A stretch of 42,245 nt of DNA from Acidocella sp. (GCA_027308685.1 DAIDEE010000036.1:1-42245); one strand, 5' to 3'. Positions 24,257 to 33,480 are shown, counted from the stretch's first letter. Notes: a model not told the origin generated them from the letters alone. A program made the numbers and translations.

Positions 24257-27214
24257 ATGGTCCGGGCAATGAATGATATTGTGGTCAATGACAATCATGC
24301 GCGGTGGGCGAGCTTTGATGCAGCGTGGTATCGCGGCCAGCATCCGGATCTTGAGCAGCAGATGGCGGCCGCCGGTATTGTTGATGTGTATGAATTTTAC
24401 ACCAAGGTAGGCCAAAGCCTGCGGCATGCCCCGAACCCGTTTTTTGATGAAGCCTGGTACGTGGCCACGTACCAGGACGTTGCCGACCTGGTGGCGGCGG
24501 GCACTTTCAACAGCGGTTTTGAGCATTATACAGCAATAGGACACACTGACCGCTCACCACATTGGCTGTTTTCGGATCGCTATTACCTGCTGGGCAATAC
24601 CGATATTACGCGCACCCGTCTGGATGAAGCCGGGTTGATCAATGGCTACGCACATTATCTGGCCAACGGCGACAAGGAATTTCGCGCTGGCCATTTGTTT
24701 TTTGATCCCGCGCTGTACGCAGCCTCGAAGCAGGGAGAATTTTTGGCCGAAGGGCCGTTCACTGATTTTGTGTACGATGATTGCAAGGCAGGTTCGCGCG
24801 TTAAATTATCGTATTATTTCGACCCGCTCTGGTATTTGCAAACCTATCCGCAGGTAGCGGTTGATATCGCCGCAGGGTTATGGGTGTGCGCGTTGCAGCA
24901 TTATCTGTTCAATAAAACGCCCCTGCAGTTCGACCCCAACCGGTATTTTTCCGAGAGCTTCTACGCCACGGTGCATGTTGATATCATCACCCCGCTTGAG
25001 ACCGGGCAATTTCGTAACGGCTTCGATCATTTCATCCAGTTTGGAGTTTTTGAATCGCGTAAACCGCACCCGGATATCGATCTGGCGGCGTATTTTCGGT
25101 CAGTCAGCGTGCAGGCCGATATTCAAAACGGTCTCTGCCGCGATGTGTTTGCGCATTATGTGCGTAACCTGGAGCACGGGCGTCCGCCCGAGGATAAAAC
25201 TGATGTTAATGAGCTGACCTCGAAAGCGCTATTTGCGGCCCGGGCGCGCTCATTGCGGCCGTTGTTTGCGCGTCAACAGATTGATTTTACGCTGCGCGGG
25301 TCTCCCGTTATCAGCGTGATCATGGTGATGTTCAACCAGTTGGATCTGACGTTGAATGCGCTGGATTCATTGCGTCGCTGCTATGGTGGGCCGATCGATT
25401 TAATTTTGGTTGACAGTGGTTCTGCTGATGAATCGCGGCATGTCGAGCGTTATGTGAGTGGTGCCAAAATTGTGCGCTTCAGTCATAATGTTGGGTTTGT
25501 TGAAGCCTGTAATGCCGCATTGGCGAATGTCGCGGCGCCGGTCACCTTGTTCATGAATAATGATGTGTTGCTAGAACGAGGCGCGATTGCGGCAGTATTG
25601 AACCGGCTGGCAATAGCCGATGATATCGGTGCGGTGGGCGGCAAGATTATCAGGACCAATGGCAAGTTGCAGGAAGCCGGCTGCATCATATGGCGTGACG
25701 GCTCCACGGAGGGTTATCTGCGCGACGCCGACCCGAACGTGCCGGAGGCGAATTTTGTTCGTGATGTAGATTTTTGTTCCGGCGTATTTTTAGCGTTACG
25801 CAGTGATATTTTGAAATCGCTTGGCGGCTTCGACGTGATGTTCAAGCCGGCATATTTCGAAGAGACGGATTTATGTATCCAGTTGTATCAGGCGGGCTAC
25901 AGGGTAGTGTATGACCCCGCGATCATGGTGGTACATCAGGAATATTCGTCCGGCGACCCCGCCATTGCGGCGGCGATGATGGCGCAGAACCATCCGAAGT
26001 TCCGCAAGAAGAATCTCGAGTATCTACGCACTAAATATCCGCGAAACCGCGAGTTGCTGGCGCACGCACGCTCGCCCAAGATGAGCGGCAACAGGATATT
26101 ATTTATCGAGGACCGGGTGCCGCTGCGGAATCTTGGCTCGGGCTTCACCCGTTCAAATGACGTGATTCGCACAATGGCTGAGCTTGGGCACCTGGTAAGT
26201 GTGTTTCCGATTTATCAGCCGATTGAGAATATCCTTGATATTTACAAAGATTTTCCTGATACAGTTGAAATTATTCACGACCGCGAGTTGAAGGACTTAA
26301 GTGAGTTCCTCAAGGACCGCAGCGGTTATTTTGATATTTTATGGATCGCCCGAACTCATAACGCGGAGCGGTTGCTGGATATTTTGCTTGAGGCTTCAGC
26401 GCATTTGCCGATTAATAATATTGTGCTCGATACGGAAGCGGTGGCAGCACCCCGAATTGCTGGACGTGACGTTCTGCAGGGCCGTGCCCCGGCGATGAGT
26501 TTGGAAAAAGCGGTTCAACAGGAATTGGCGAGCGCTTATTTTTGCCAGAAAATTGTAGCTGTAAATGATCGTGATGCCGAGATCATCCGCCAGGCTGGTT
26601 TCAAGGATGTCAGCATTTTAGGGCATGTTCAAACAATTGCCGTGACCGAAACGCCATTTGCCGCCCGCCATGATATGCTATTTGTGGGGGCCATTCATGA
26701 CCAGGATTCCCCAAACCTTGATGCGTTGGAATGGTTTGTTAACGAGGTGCTGCCGTTGCTGAATGGCAAGTTGCCTGATGACGTGGGCTTCACCATCGCC
26801 GGATATGTTAACCGGCGGATTGATATGAGTGTGTTTGGCCGGGCGCGGCGGGTGCGGCTGCGTGGGCCGGTGGATGATCTGGTACAGGTTTATCATAATC
26901 ATCGGATATTTGTGGCCCCGACGCGCTACGCTGGCGGCATTCCTTTCAAGCTGCATGAGGCAGCGTCGTATGGGTTGCCGATTGTGGCGTCCACCTTGCT
27001 CTGCCAGCAGGTGGGGTGGCGCGGCGATGTGGAATTACTGGCCGCCAGCGTGACCGATCCCAACGAATTCGCAACACAGATCGTGAAGCTTTATACCGAC
27101 GAGACATTGTGGAGCCAGATGCGCCAAGGCGCTTTAGCCCGTCTGGCGGTTGAGAACAGCCCGCAATTTTATCGTGAAAGCCTGACTGCCATTCTGAAGG
27201 ACGTGACAGGCTAA
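24257..27214 (+). CDS. Multidomain glycosyltransferase: repeat array + GT2 + GT4
   Basis: A 985-residue protein. Residues ~10-310 carry about seven ~40-residue modules of the F..xWY..PD type: FDAAWYRGQHPDL, FDEAWYVATYQDV, FSDRYYLLGNTDI, FDPALYAASKQG, FDPLWYLQTYPQV, FSESFYATVHVDI and DLAAYFRSVSVQADI, several ending in HY...G. A GT2 domain follows (~350-600: VISVIMVMFNQLDLTLNALD, ILVDSGSADES, NNDV, and KPAYFEETDLCIQLYQAG as the catalytic region). A C-terminal GT4/GT-B region (~615-980) has MLFVGAIHDQDSPNLDALEW and RYAGGIPFKLHEAASYGLP. Two active domains in one chain suggest sequential addition of two sugars. The start at 24257 has a weak ribosome-binding site; ATG at 24269 is an alternative. 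The stop overlaps the convergent lipoprotein stop by four bases. Confidence 0.85.
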   Translation: MVRAMNDIVVNDNHARWASFDAAWYRGQHPDLEQQMAAAGIVDVYEFYTKVGQSLRHAPNPFFDEAWYVATYQDVADLVAAGTFNSGFEHYTAIGHTDRSPHWLFSDRYYLLGNTDITRTRLDEAGLINGYAHYLANGDKEFRAGHLFFDPALYAASKQGEFLAEGPFTDFVYDDCKAGSRVKLSYYFDPLWYLQTYPQVAVDIAAGLWVCALQHYLFNKTPLQFDPNRYFSESFYATVHVDIITPLETGQFRNGFDHFIQFGVFESRKPHPDIDLAAYFRSVSVQADIQNGLCRDVFAHYVRNLEHGRPPEDKTDVNELTSKALFAARARSLRPLFARQQIDFTLRGSPVISVIMVMFNQLDLTLNALDSLRRCYGGPIDLILVDSGSADESRHVERYVSGAKIVRFSHNVGFVEACNAALANVAAPVTLFMNNDVLLERGAIAAVLNRLAIADDIGAVGGKIIRTNGKLQEAGCIIWRDGSTEGYLRDADPNVPEANFVRDVDFCSGVFLALRSDILKSLGGFDVMFKPAYFEETDLCIQLYQAGYRVVYDPAIMVVHQEYSSGDPAIAAAMMAQNHPKFRKKNLEYLRTKYPRNRELLAHARSPKMSGNRILFIEDRVPLRNLGSGFTRSNDVIRTMAELGHLVSVFPIYQPIENILDIYKDFPDTVEIIHDRELKDLSEFLKDRSGYFDILWIARTHNAERLLDILLEASAHLPINNIVLDTEAVAAPRIAGRDVLQGRAPAMSLEKAVQQELASAYFCQKIVAVNDRDAEIIRQAGFKDVSILGHVQTIAVTETPFAARHDMLFVGAIHDQDSPNLDALEWFVNEVLPLLNGKLPDDVGFTIAGYVNRRIDMSVFGRARRVRLRGPVDDLVQVYHNHRIFVAPTRYAGGIPFKLHEAASYGLPIVASTLLCQQVGWRGDVELLAASVTDPNEFATQIVKLYTDETLWSQMRQGALARLAVENSPQFYRESLTAILKDVTG

Positions 27215-27756
27215 TTGCTGGGCGGATGGGCCGCAGCATAGTCAAGCTGCGCCTGCGTCATTTGGAACCCGACCAGAACCTCATAGGTGCCGCTCGCGTC
27301 GTCGTTCGGCACGTCGATGGTCATGGTGGGGCTGGCGGCATTGGCGGTGTTGGCGTTGTCCCCGAACTTCAGTGTGATGCTGTGCAGCGCCTTGGCGATG
27401 ATGCGGTTGTCGCTGGTCACGGCCACGAAGTAAGGCAGCGTGACCGGCCGGCTATGGTTGGCCGGGCCATTGGTAGCGGTGAAGCCGGCTTTGAAGCTCA
27501 CCTTGACGGTGCTGCGGTCATTGGTGGGCTGGCAGGAGCCAGCCACCCCGGTGATCTGCGCGGTGGTGAGCGCGGCGGCGACATCGGAGCGGCCTGGCTG
27601 AAACTCAGTGAGGGTGTTGGCCTGCTGGAGAACCTCCACATGCGGGCAGTCGAGCACTGCCACCGGGACGGTGGTATCCGTGTTGGCTTTGAAGAAACCA
27701 CAGGCGGAGAGGGCGAGCAGGGCGGCGAGAGCCGGCAGGGCGGATAAATGTTTCAT
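27211..27756 (-). CDS. Predicted lipoprotein of unknown function
   Basis: A 181-residue protein with a lipoprotein signal: basic MKH, hydrophobic LSALPALAALLAL, lipobox LSAC with Cys at ~19. The mature part (DCPHVEVLQQANTLTEFQPG near the start, then VSFKAGFTATNGPA, LPYFVAVTSDNRIIAKALHS) looks all-beta and resembles short lipoproteins commonly found near thrB or ispH in alphaproteobacteria; I cannot name a family. Two extra cysteines could form a disulfide. The ATG at 27756 has GGGAG upstream; 12 more in-frame codons exist. It diverges from thrB with 44 bp between starts. Confidence 0.75.
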   Translation of the reverse strand: MKHLSALPALAALLALSACGFFKANTDTTVPVAVLDCPHVEVLQQANTLTEFQPGRSDVAAALTTAQITGVAGSCQPTNDRSTVKVSFKAGFTATNGPANHSRPVTLPYFVAVTSDNRIIAKALHSITLKFGDNANTANAASPTMTIDVPNDDASGTYEVLVGFQMTQAQLDYAAAHPPSN

Positions 27757-27800
27757 GATTGCTCCCTTGCCAGAATTTTGGCCTGAGGTCATCTACCCCC

Positions 27801-28760
27801 ATGGCTGTTTATACTGAAGTAACCGACGAGGCTCTGGCGGCGTTTTTAACGCTGTACGACATTGGCCGGATGGTGGCGTTCCGCGGCATCGCCGAGGGGG
27901 TGGAGAACAGCAATTATGCGCTGAAAACCACCACCGGGGATTATATCCTCACGCTGTACGAGAAGCGGGTGAACACCGATGAATTGCCTTGGTTTCTGGG
28001 GCTGATGGAGCATCTGGCAGCGCACGGGCTGTCATGCCCGCTCCCCGTTCGTGGCCTGGATGGCGGCAATTTGAAGCCGCTGGCCGGGCGGGTGGCGGCG
28101 ATTACCACGTTTTTGCCGGGGGTGTGGCCGCGCCGGGTGCAGGTGGAGCATTGCGAGCCGTTGGGGGCCGCGCTGGCCAAGCTGCATATAACCGGGGCTG
28201 GGTTTGCGCCGACGCGGATGAACGCGCTGGGGCCGCATGGCTGGGCGCCGCTGCTGGAAAAATCCCTGCCGCGTGCCGATGAAGTGCTGCCAGGGCTGGG
28301 GGCTGAACTGACCACCGCGCTCGCCGGCATATTGGCAGCCTGGCCGCAAAACTTGCCAGTTGGGCATATTCATGCGGATTTATTCCCTGACAATGTGTTT
28401 TTCCTGGAAGGTAAGGTTTCCGGGCTGATCGATTTTTATTTCGCCGCCACTGATATTTACGCCTACGACGTCGCGGTGTGCCTGAATGCCTGGTGTTTCG
28501 AGCGCGACTTCAGCTTCAACGTGACCAAAAGCCAGGCGCTGCTGCGGGGCTATCTGGCGCACCGGAATCTGGACGCCGCCGAGCAGGCCGCCCTGCCGGT
28601 GCTGGCGCAAGGGGCGGCGCTGCGGTTTTTGTTAACAAGGCTGTATGACTGGCTGAATACGCCCCCCGGCGCGATGGTAACGCGCAAGGACCCGCTGGAT
28701 TATTACCGCCGGTTGCGGTTCCACCAGCATGCAACGTCGGAGGCGGCCTATGGGCTCTGA
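27801..28760 (+). CDS. thrB: Homoserine kinase, choline-kinase-type
   Basis: A 319-residue kinase of the APH/choline kinase fold, the ThrB form used by many alphaproteobacteria. It phosphorylates homoserine for threonine synthesis. The opening [20 protein letters not shown] and [21 protein letters not shown] (nucleotide-binding strand region; second stretch ~34-54) match the family. The catalytic loop HADLFPDN is at 191-198 and the metal-binding DFYFAATD at 211-218. The ATG at 27801 is preferred over 14 weaker upstream codons. Its last codons overlap rnhA by 11 bp, so the two are coupled. Confidence 0.93.
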   Translation: MAVYTEVTDEALAAFLTLYDIGRMVAFRGIAEGVENSNYALKTTTGDYILTLYEKRVNTDELPWFLGLMEHLAAHGLSCPLPVRGLDGGNLKPLAGRVAAITTFLPGVWPRRVQVEHCEPLGAALAKLHITGAGFAPTRMNALGPHGWAPLLEKSLPRADEVLPGLGAELTTALAGILAAWPQNLPVGHIHADLFPDNVFFLEGKVSGLIDFYFAATDIYAYDVAVCLNAWCFERDFSFNVTKSQALLRGYLAHRNLDAAEQAALPVLAQGAALRFLLTRLYDWLNTPPGAMVTRKDPLDYYRRLRFHQHATSEAAYGL

Positions 28761-29193
28761 GGATGTTGTGGAAATATGGACCGACGGCGGTTGCCGGCCG
28801 AACCCGGGGCCGGGCGGCTGGTCGGCGATTATGGTATTCAAGGGCACCACACGGGAGCTTTCCGGCGGCGAGGCGGAGACCACCAACAACCGGATGGAAC
28901 TAACCGCCGCCGCTGAGGCGCTGGAAGCGTTGAAGCGGCCCTGCAAAGTGGTGCTGAACACCGACAGTGAATATTTAAAAAACGGCATTACCCGCTGGCA
29001 CACCGGATGGGTGCGTAAAAACTGGCGCACCGCTGCCGGTGATCCAGTGAAGAACATGGATTTATGGCGGCGGATTCTGGATGCCGCCAAGCCGCATGAG
29101 ATTGAATGGCGCTGGGTGAAGGGTCATTCTGGCAACCCAATGAACGAGCGGGCCGATGAGCTGGCGACGGCGGCGCGGGAGAGGTTGGGGTAA
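28750..29193 (+). CDS. rnhA: Ribonuclease HI
   Basis: A 147-residue endonuclease cutting the RNA strand of RNA-DNA hybrids. The catalytic residues are in place: Asp12 ([16 protein letters not shown]), Glu50 ([13 protein letters not shown]), Asp72 ([12 protein letters not shown]), His126 ([13 protein letters not shown]) and Asp136. The basic handle region ([16 protein letters not shown]) is present, so this is the standard bacterial form of full length. The ATG at 28750 lies inside the end of thrB. A 75-bp gap with a weak six-base-pair dyad separates it from convergent cca. Confidence 0.96.
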   Translation: MGSEDVVEIWTDGGCRPNPGPGGWSAIMVFKGTTRELSGGEAETTNNRMELTAAAEALEALKRPCKVVLNTDSEYLKNGITRWHTGWVRKNWRTAAGDPVKNMDLWRRILDAAKPHEIEWRWVKGHSGNPMNERADELATAARERLG

Positions 29194-29268
29194 GGCGTAG
29201 TGGTCAAGCTGGGCCACCATGATTGCCTACATGCCGCTTTCATGGCCACGAACGCGGCCATCCACGTC

Positions 29269-30408
29269 TTACTTTACAATTGTAAGCAGTGCCTGGGCGC
29301 GGCAATCTTCATGGCTTGCAACACAACCGCCGTCCAGCCACCAGCGCCGTACTGCGGCTAAAATTTTACCGATGCGCGGGCCTTGGGGAATGCCGAGTTC
29401 GGTTAAGTCGCGGCCTTGCAGCGGGAACACCGGGCGGGGGGTTGCAGCCAGACGCGCGCGCAGGTCTGGCCAGTTGCCGTTCATCCAGCTGCGGGCGATC
29501 AGCGTTGGCGCATCGCTGTCGGCCAAGGCGCGGCGGAGGTCGGCATCGGACGCGGTGGGCTGCAAGGCGGTGGGGGTTTGCCATGATTGTAAAATTTCAG
29601 CTTCATCATTGCTGAGTTTCAAACGCGCGGCGATGGATTTGATATCGCCGGTGAGTAATGCGGCGGCCCGCAGGTACACATCAACCGGCGCACGACGGGT
29701 AATCAGCGTCGTCAGCCGGGGCACATCATAACCCTGCGGGAGTACGCGCTCCAATACACCAGTGGTTTGCATGAGGTGAAGTGCGGCAATAGGGCTTTGC
29801 GCTACCAGGATGCGCTTGATCTCGCTCCATACCCGTTCAGTGGAGAGTAGCAATACCCCGTCGCGTAGGTCTTCAATGGCGGCAACCGCCGCGGCATCAG
29901 GCGCACCGATGGTATAACGTGCAAAGAAACGAAAAAATCTTAGAATTCGCAAGTAATCTTCGGCAATACGGGTTTTGGCGTCGCCAACAAACCGCACCAC
30001 GCCTGCGTGTAAATCCGCCTCGCCACCAAAATAATCGTATAATGTGCCAGCGCGGTCCATCGACATCGCGTTGATGGTGAAATCGCGCCGGCTTGCGTCT
30101 TCCTGCCAATTATCGGTGAAGGCTACCACCGCGTGCCGGCCATCGGTTTCCACGTCGCGCCGTAAAGTGGTGATCTCGAAATGCTGGCCCTCGACCAGCG
30201 CTGTCACGGTGCCATGTGCCAGACCGGTGGGGATGGATTTTATCCGTGCCGCCGTCAATCGCGCCATCGCCTCATCGGGGTTCAACGGCGATGCCAGATC
30301 AACATCTGCCAGCGGCTTGCCCGCCAGCGAATCCCGCACCGCGCCACCCACCACCCGCGCCTCGGGCAGCGCCGCCCATAAAATATTCAACCCCGGAAAT
30401 TCAATCAT
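29269..30408 (-). CDS. cca: CCA tRNA nucleotidyltransferase
   Basis: A 379-residue nucleotidyltransferase that adds or repairs the 3' CCA of tRNA. The head has EARVVGGAVRDSLAGKPLAD followed by the metal-binding DVDLA, then RRDVETDGRHAVV and the RRDFTINAM motif. EDYLRILRFFRFFARY is the conserved neck helix. The C-terminal half is helical and moderately diverged, as in other alphaproteobacterial class II enzymes. The ATG at 30408 overlaps the NUDIX stop as ATGA. Because tRNA-Met in this window already encodes CCA, its role here may be mainly repair for that tRNA. Confidence 0.94.
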   Translation of the reverse strand: MIEFPGLNILWAALPEARVVGGAVRDSLAGKPLADVDLASPLNPDEAMARLTAARIKSIPTGLAHGTVTALVEGQHFEITTLRRDVETDGRHAVVAFTDNWQEDASRRDFTINAMSMDRAGTLYDYFGGEADLHAGVVRFVGDAKTRIAEDYLRILRFFRFFARYTIGAPDAAAVAAIEDLRDGVLLLSTERVWSEIKRILVAQSPIAALHLMQTTGVLERVLPQGYDVPRLTTLITRRAPVDVYLRAAALLTGDIKSIAARLKLSNDEAEILQSWQTPTALQPTASDADLRRALADSDAPTLIARSWMNGNWPDLRARLAATPRPVFPLQGRDLTELGIPQGPRIGKILAAVRRWWLDGGCVASHEDCRAQALLTIVK

Positions 30409-30977
30409 GGCGACCCCCGCAGATGCTGCGCCAGATTGACCAAAATTGCCGCTGTAGCACCCCAGATGAAATGGTCCGGGTGCGGCCAGACCCAAAACGC
30501 CCGCTCCTCACCCCGGATGGTGGCGGTCCGGCGTTGAGGTGCCTGCGGGTCTAACAATATGTCAAACCCCAAACAAAAAATTTCCGCCACCTCGCCCGCC
30601 GCGGGATTAAAAATCACCCCCGGTGCCACCAGCCCCACCACGGGCACAATGTGAAACCCGGTGCCGGTGATATGGTCATCCATCCGCCCTAAAACCTCGA
30701 CAGACTCAGGGGCCAGCCCAATCTCCTCCCATGCCTCGCGCAATGCCGCTGCTTCTGGCGAATGGTCAAACACCTCAATCTTACCGCCCGGAAACGCCAC
30801 CTGTCCCGCATGGCTCGGCAAATCATTGGTCCGCCGCGTCAGCCAAACCCCGCGCCCGGGTTCCAACCCCGCTAACACTGCCGCCTGCCGATGATCCGCC
30901 ACCTCCAGTGGCGCATGATCCAACAAGCCTAATCTTGCTCGAAGTTCTGCGGCGGTCATGCCGGGGTGCAAGCCCAC
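30405..30977 (-). CDS. NUDIX hydrolase, CoA pyrophosphatase type
   Basis: A 190-residue hydrolase. The sequence SHAGQVAFPGGKIE before the NUDIX box and the box itself, ending AALREAWEEIGL, match the CoA diphosphatase (NudL/UPF0035) branch, which splits CoA into 3',5'-ADP and 4'-phosphopantetheine. The GTG at 30977 is used; an ATG at 30959 is an alternative with no better ribosome-binding site. It lies between the DUF1285 gene (18 bp away) and cca (four-base overlap), an order typical of alphaproteobacteria, so all three are probably one operon. Confidence 0.88.
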   Translation of the reverse strand: MGLHPGMTAAELRARLGLLDHAPLEVADHRQAAVLAGLEPGRGVWLTRRTNDLPSHAGQVAFPGGKIEVFDHSPEAAALREAWEEIGLAPESVEVLGRMDDHITGTGFHIVPVVGLVAPGVIFNPAAGEVAEIFCLGFDILLDPQAPQRRTATIRGEERAFWVWPHPDHFIWGATAAILVNLAQHLRGSP

Positions 30978-30995
30978 GGGGCCTTGCCCTTAACC

Positions 30996-31643
30996 TTACT
31001 TCCTCCCGCAACCCGCCGGCAGATCTCCGAGCGAGAAGAAGGCGCCCTCGGACCATACGCCGAGGACGGGGCGGCCGTGCACGCTTCCGGGCTCGGCGAG
31101 GGCGACGAGTTCATAGTAGGTGGCGCGGTTGATGCGCGCCTCGACGGGGAATCGGCCTTTACCATCACGGATATGAAGATAGGGCGTTGGTTCACAAGTG
31201 AGCAAATCATGCGCGATTCGGATGGGGTGTTCGGGCCCGGCGGTAATGCATTGGTCGGTGTTGGTGCGAAAGCATAGGGTTTGGGTTTTGCCGTGGCCGG
31301 ACCAGTCAAGTTCGACGGCGATGAAGGGCACATCCTCAACGTCGATAAAGCCGCGTTCAGCAGGGGATTCCAGCAGGTATTTGCCGTCTTCGTCGCGTTT
31401 GAGGATGGTGGAGAACAGGCAGACCATGGGTTTGCGAGTGATCGGCGAGCCTCGGTATAGCCAGGTGCCGTCGCGTTTGATGAGGAAGGGCAGATGGCCG
31501 CACTCTGTCGGCGTACGTGCAGTATCGGTGCGGGGGAATTTTGCGCAAGCAATAGCGTCGTTGGCGGGGGCGGCTGGTGGCTGGATGGGTTCGCCCTCGG
31601 GGTGACTCACAATTTGGCTATTCCTGGCAGAAGCTGTTCTCAT
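30996..31643 (-). CDS. DUF1285 family protein
   Basis: A 215-residue protein of the DUF1285 family; no biochemical function is known. The family-typical core is LPFLIKRDGTWLYRGSPITRK, followed by MVCLFSTILKRDEDGKYLLESP and VEDVPFIAVELDWSGHGK. The first ~45 residues are low in conservation. The ATG at 31643 has no good ribosome-binding site; a later GTG near 31607 could be the real start. The frame also continues upstream but would run into the divergent moxR gene. It diverges from moxR across 56 bp, and NUDIX and cca follow it. Confidence 0.8.
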   Translation of the reverse strand: MRTASARNSQIVSHPEGEPIQPPAAPANDAIACAKFPRTDTARTPTECGHLPFLIKRDGTWLYRGSPITRKPMVCLFSTILKRDEDGKYLLESPAERGFIDVEDVPFIAVELDWSGHGKTQTLCFRTNTDQCITAGPEHPIRIAHDLLTCEPTPYLHIRDGKGRFPVEARINRATYYELVALAEPGSVHGRPVLGVWSEGAFFSLGDLPAGCGRK

Positions 31644-31699
31644 CAGGGTCTGATATAGGTAGAGATACGCAGCAATCAAATGAATAAGGTGGGCTGGTG

Positions 31700-32680
31700 A
31701 TGATGAATAGCGACGCGTTGGAGCCACGAATGATGGCGATGGCGCAGCGTCTGGCGGCGGCGCGGGCGGCGGTGGCAGACGTGATCATCGGCCAGAGCGC
31801 GGTGGTGGATCTGGCGCTGGTGGCGATTCTCTCGGGCGGCCATGCGTTGCTGACGGGCGTGCCGGGGCTGGGCAAGACCCGGCTGGTGGAGACGCTGGGG
31901 ATTGTGCTGGGCTTGAGGATGCGCAGGGTGCAGTTCACGCCGGATTTGATGCCGGCGGATATTCTGGGCAGCGAGGTGCTGGATGAAACGCCGCAGGGGC
32001 GCAGGTTCCGTTTTATTCCCGGGCCGGTTTTCACTGAATTGCTGATGGCCGATGAGATTAACCGCGCCAGCCCGCGTACGCAGTCGGCGTTGTTGCAGGC
32101 GATGGCGGAGGGCGCGGTGGCGGTGGCGGGCGAAAATCGGCCGGTTCCGGTGCCGTTTCATGTGCTGGCGACGCAGAACCCGATCGAGCAGGAGGGCACG
32201 TACCCGTTGCCCGAGGCGCAGTTGGACCGGTTTTTATTGGACATAAGGATTGATTACCCGGCGGCGGCGGATGAGCGGGCGATGCTGCTGGCGACCACCG
32301 GGGTGAGGCAGGCGCGGCTGGAGCCGGTGCTGACCGCGGATGATGTGATTGCCGCGCAGGCGCTGGTGCGGGTGATGCCGGTGGGAACCAAGGTGGTGGA
32401 TGGTATTTTGGCGCTGGTGCGCGGGGCGCGTCCTGAGAGCCCGGCCTGGCCGGAGTTGCGCGGGCAGTTGGCGTGGGGCCCCGGGCCACGGGCGGCACAG
32501 GCGTTGATGCTGGGGGTGCGGGCGCGGGCGCTGCTGGATGGCCGGTTGGCGCCGAGCCTTGATGACGTGGCGGCGTTGGCGGGCCCGGCGGTGCGGCACC
32601 GGATGGCGTTGAATTTTTCGGCACAGAGCGAGGGCATCAAGTTGGAAGATATTATTGGCCGGTTGACGGCGGCTTTTTGA
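31700..32680 (+). CDS. MoxR-family AAA+ ATPase
   Basis: A 326-residue ATPase. Walker A GVPGLGKTRLVE is at ~54-65, Walker B LLMADEINRASPRTQSALLQ follows, sensor 1 is in VLATQNPIEQEGTYPLPEAQ, and LDRFLLDI is characteristic of MoxR. These ATPases act as chaperones with DUF58 and vWA proteins encoded beside them. Three start codons stand in tandem (GTG 31697, ATG 31700, ATG 31703) behind AAGGTGGG; I use 31700. The TTG of the DUF58 gene overlaps its stop (TTGA). It heads a four-gene, fully overlapping operon. Confidence 0.92.
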   Translation: MMNSDALEPRMMAMAQRLAAARAAVADVIIGQSAVVDLALVAILSGGHALLTGVPGLGKTRLVETLGIVLGLRMRRVQFTPDLMPADILGSEVLDETPQGRRFRFIPGPVFTELLMADEINRASPRTQSALLQAMAEGAVAVAGENRPVPVPFHVLATQNPIEQEGTYPLPEAQLDRFLLDIRIDYPAAADERAMLLATTGVRQARLEPVLTADDVIAAQALVRVMPVGTKVVDGILALVRGARPESPAWPELRGQLAWGPGPRAAQALMLGVRARALLDGRLAPSLDDVAALAGPAVRHRMALNFSAQSEGIKLEDIIGRLTAAF

Positions 32681-33480
32681 ACCAGGTTGCGCAGGCTGAG
32701 ACGTTAGCGGCGGGGCTGCCAAGGCTACTGCTGGCGGCTGAGCGTCTGGCGCATGTGGTGGCGGCGGGTGCGCATGGGCGGCGGCGGGCCGGAACGGGTG
32801 AAGCCTTCTGGCAGTTTCGTGATTTTCAGGAAGGCGACGAGGTGCGGCGGATCGACTGGCGGCGCAGTGCATCCGGCGAACGGTTGTTGCTGCGTGAGCG
32901 CGAGGCGCAGGTGCCGGCGGTGTGCATGGTGCAGTTGCAGGACACGCCGGGGCTGTGGTTTGCCTCGACGCCGGATTTACCGAGCAAACGCGAACGCGCG
33001 GCGCTTTTGCTGCTGGCGTTGAGTTGTCTGTTGTTGGAGGCGGGTGAGCGGGTGGCGTTGGCGGGGGTGACAGCGCCTTTGGCCGGACGGGCGGCTTTGC
33101 CGAAGCTGGCGCAGGCGCTGCTGATCGAGCGCGGCGCGGCGTATGATGACCCGAAGGCGCGGCATGTGGTGTTCGGGGATTTTCTGGCCCCTGATCCTGC
33201 ATTCGGCACCGCGTCCGGCGGGGCGGTGCTGCAGGTGCTGGACCCGGCGGAGTGTGATTTCCCATACGCGGGCCGGGTGGTGTTTGAAGGGTTCGGCGCC
33301 CCGGTTGAGGCGGCGCGGGCGCAGAGTTGGCAGGCGGCTTACAAGGCCCGGCTGGCGGCACAAAAGGCAGCAGTGGTGGCAGCGGCGCAGCGCAGCGGCC
33401 AGACGGCGCTGTTCCATCGCACCGATGCGCCGCCCGCCACGGCGCTGGCGGCATTGTATCAGGCGTTGCGGCAGGCGTGA
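32677..33480 (+). CDS. DUF58 domain protein
   Basis: A 267-residue protein with the DUF58 core: FWQFRDFQEGDEVRRIDWRR (~48-67) followed by SGERLLLREREAQVPA. This corresponds to the family pattern of an Arg-Asp-Trp block and a vWA-like fold after it. Unlike longer relatives it has no N-terminal membrane helices, as in the shorter alphaproteobacterial form. It starts with TTG at 32677, overlapping the moxR stop as TTGA; no other start fits. It overlaps the next gene as TGATG. DUF58 proteins are thought to work with MoxR ATPases; the substrate is unknown. Confidence 0.88.
   Translation: MNQVAQAETLAAGLPRLLLAAERLAHVVAAGAHGRRRAGTGEAFWQFRDFQEGDEVRRIDWRRSASGERLLLREREAQVPAVCMVQLQDTPGLWFASTPDLPSKRERAALLLLALSCLLLEAGERVALAGVTAPLAGRAALPKLAQALLIERGAAYDDPKARHVVFGDFLAPDPAFGTASGGAVLQVLDPAECDFPYAGRVVFEGFGAPVEAARAQSWQAAYKARLAAQKAAVVAAAQRSGQTALFHRTDAPPATALAALYQALRQA

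Noticed and set aside
29242-29261. ATGGCC...GGCCAT dyad between rnhA and cca as a terminator
   Set aside because: Only six base pairs with an eight-base loop and no T run on either side.
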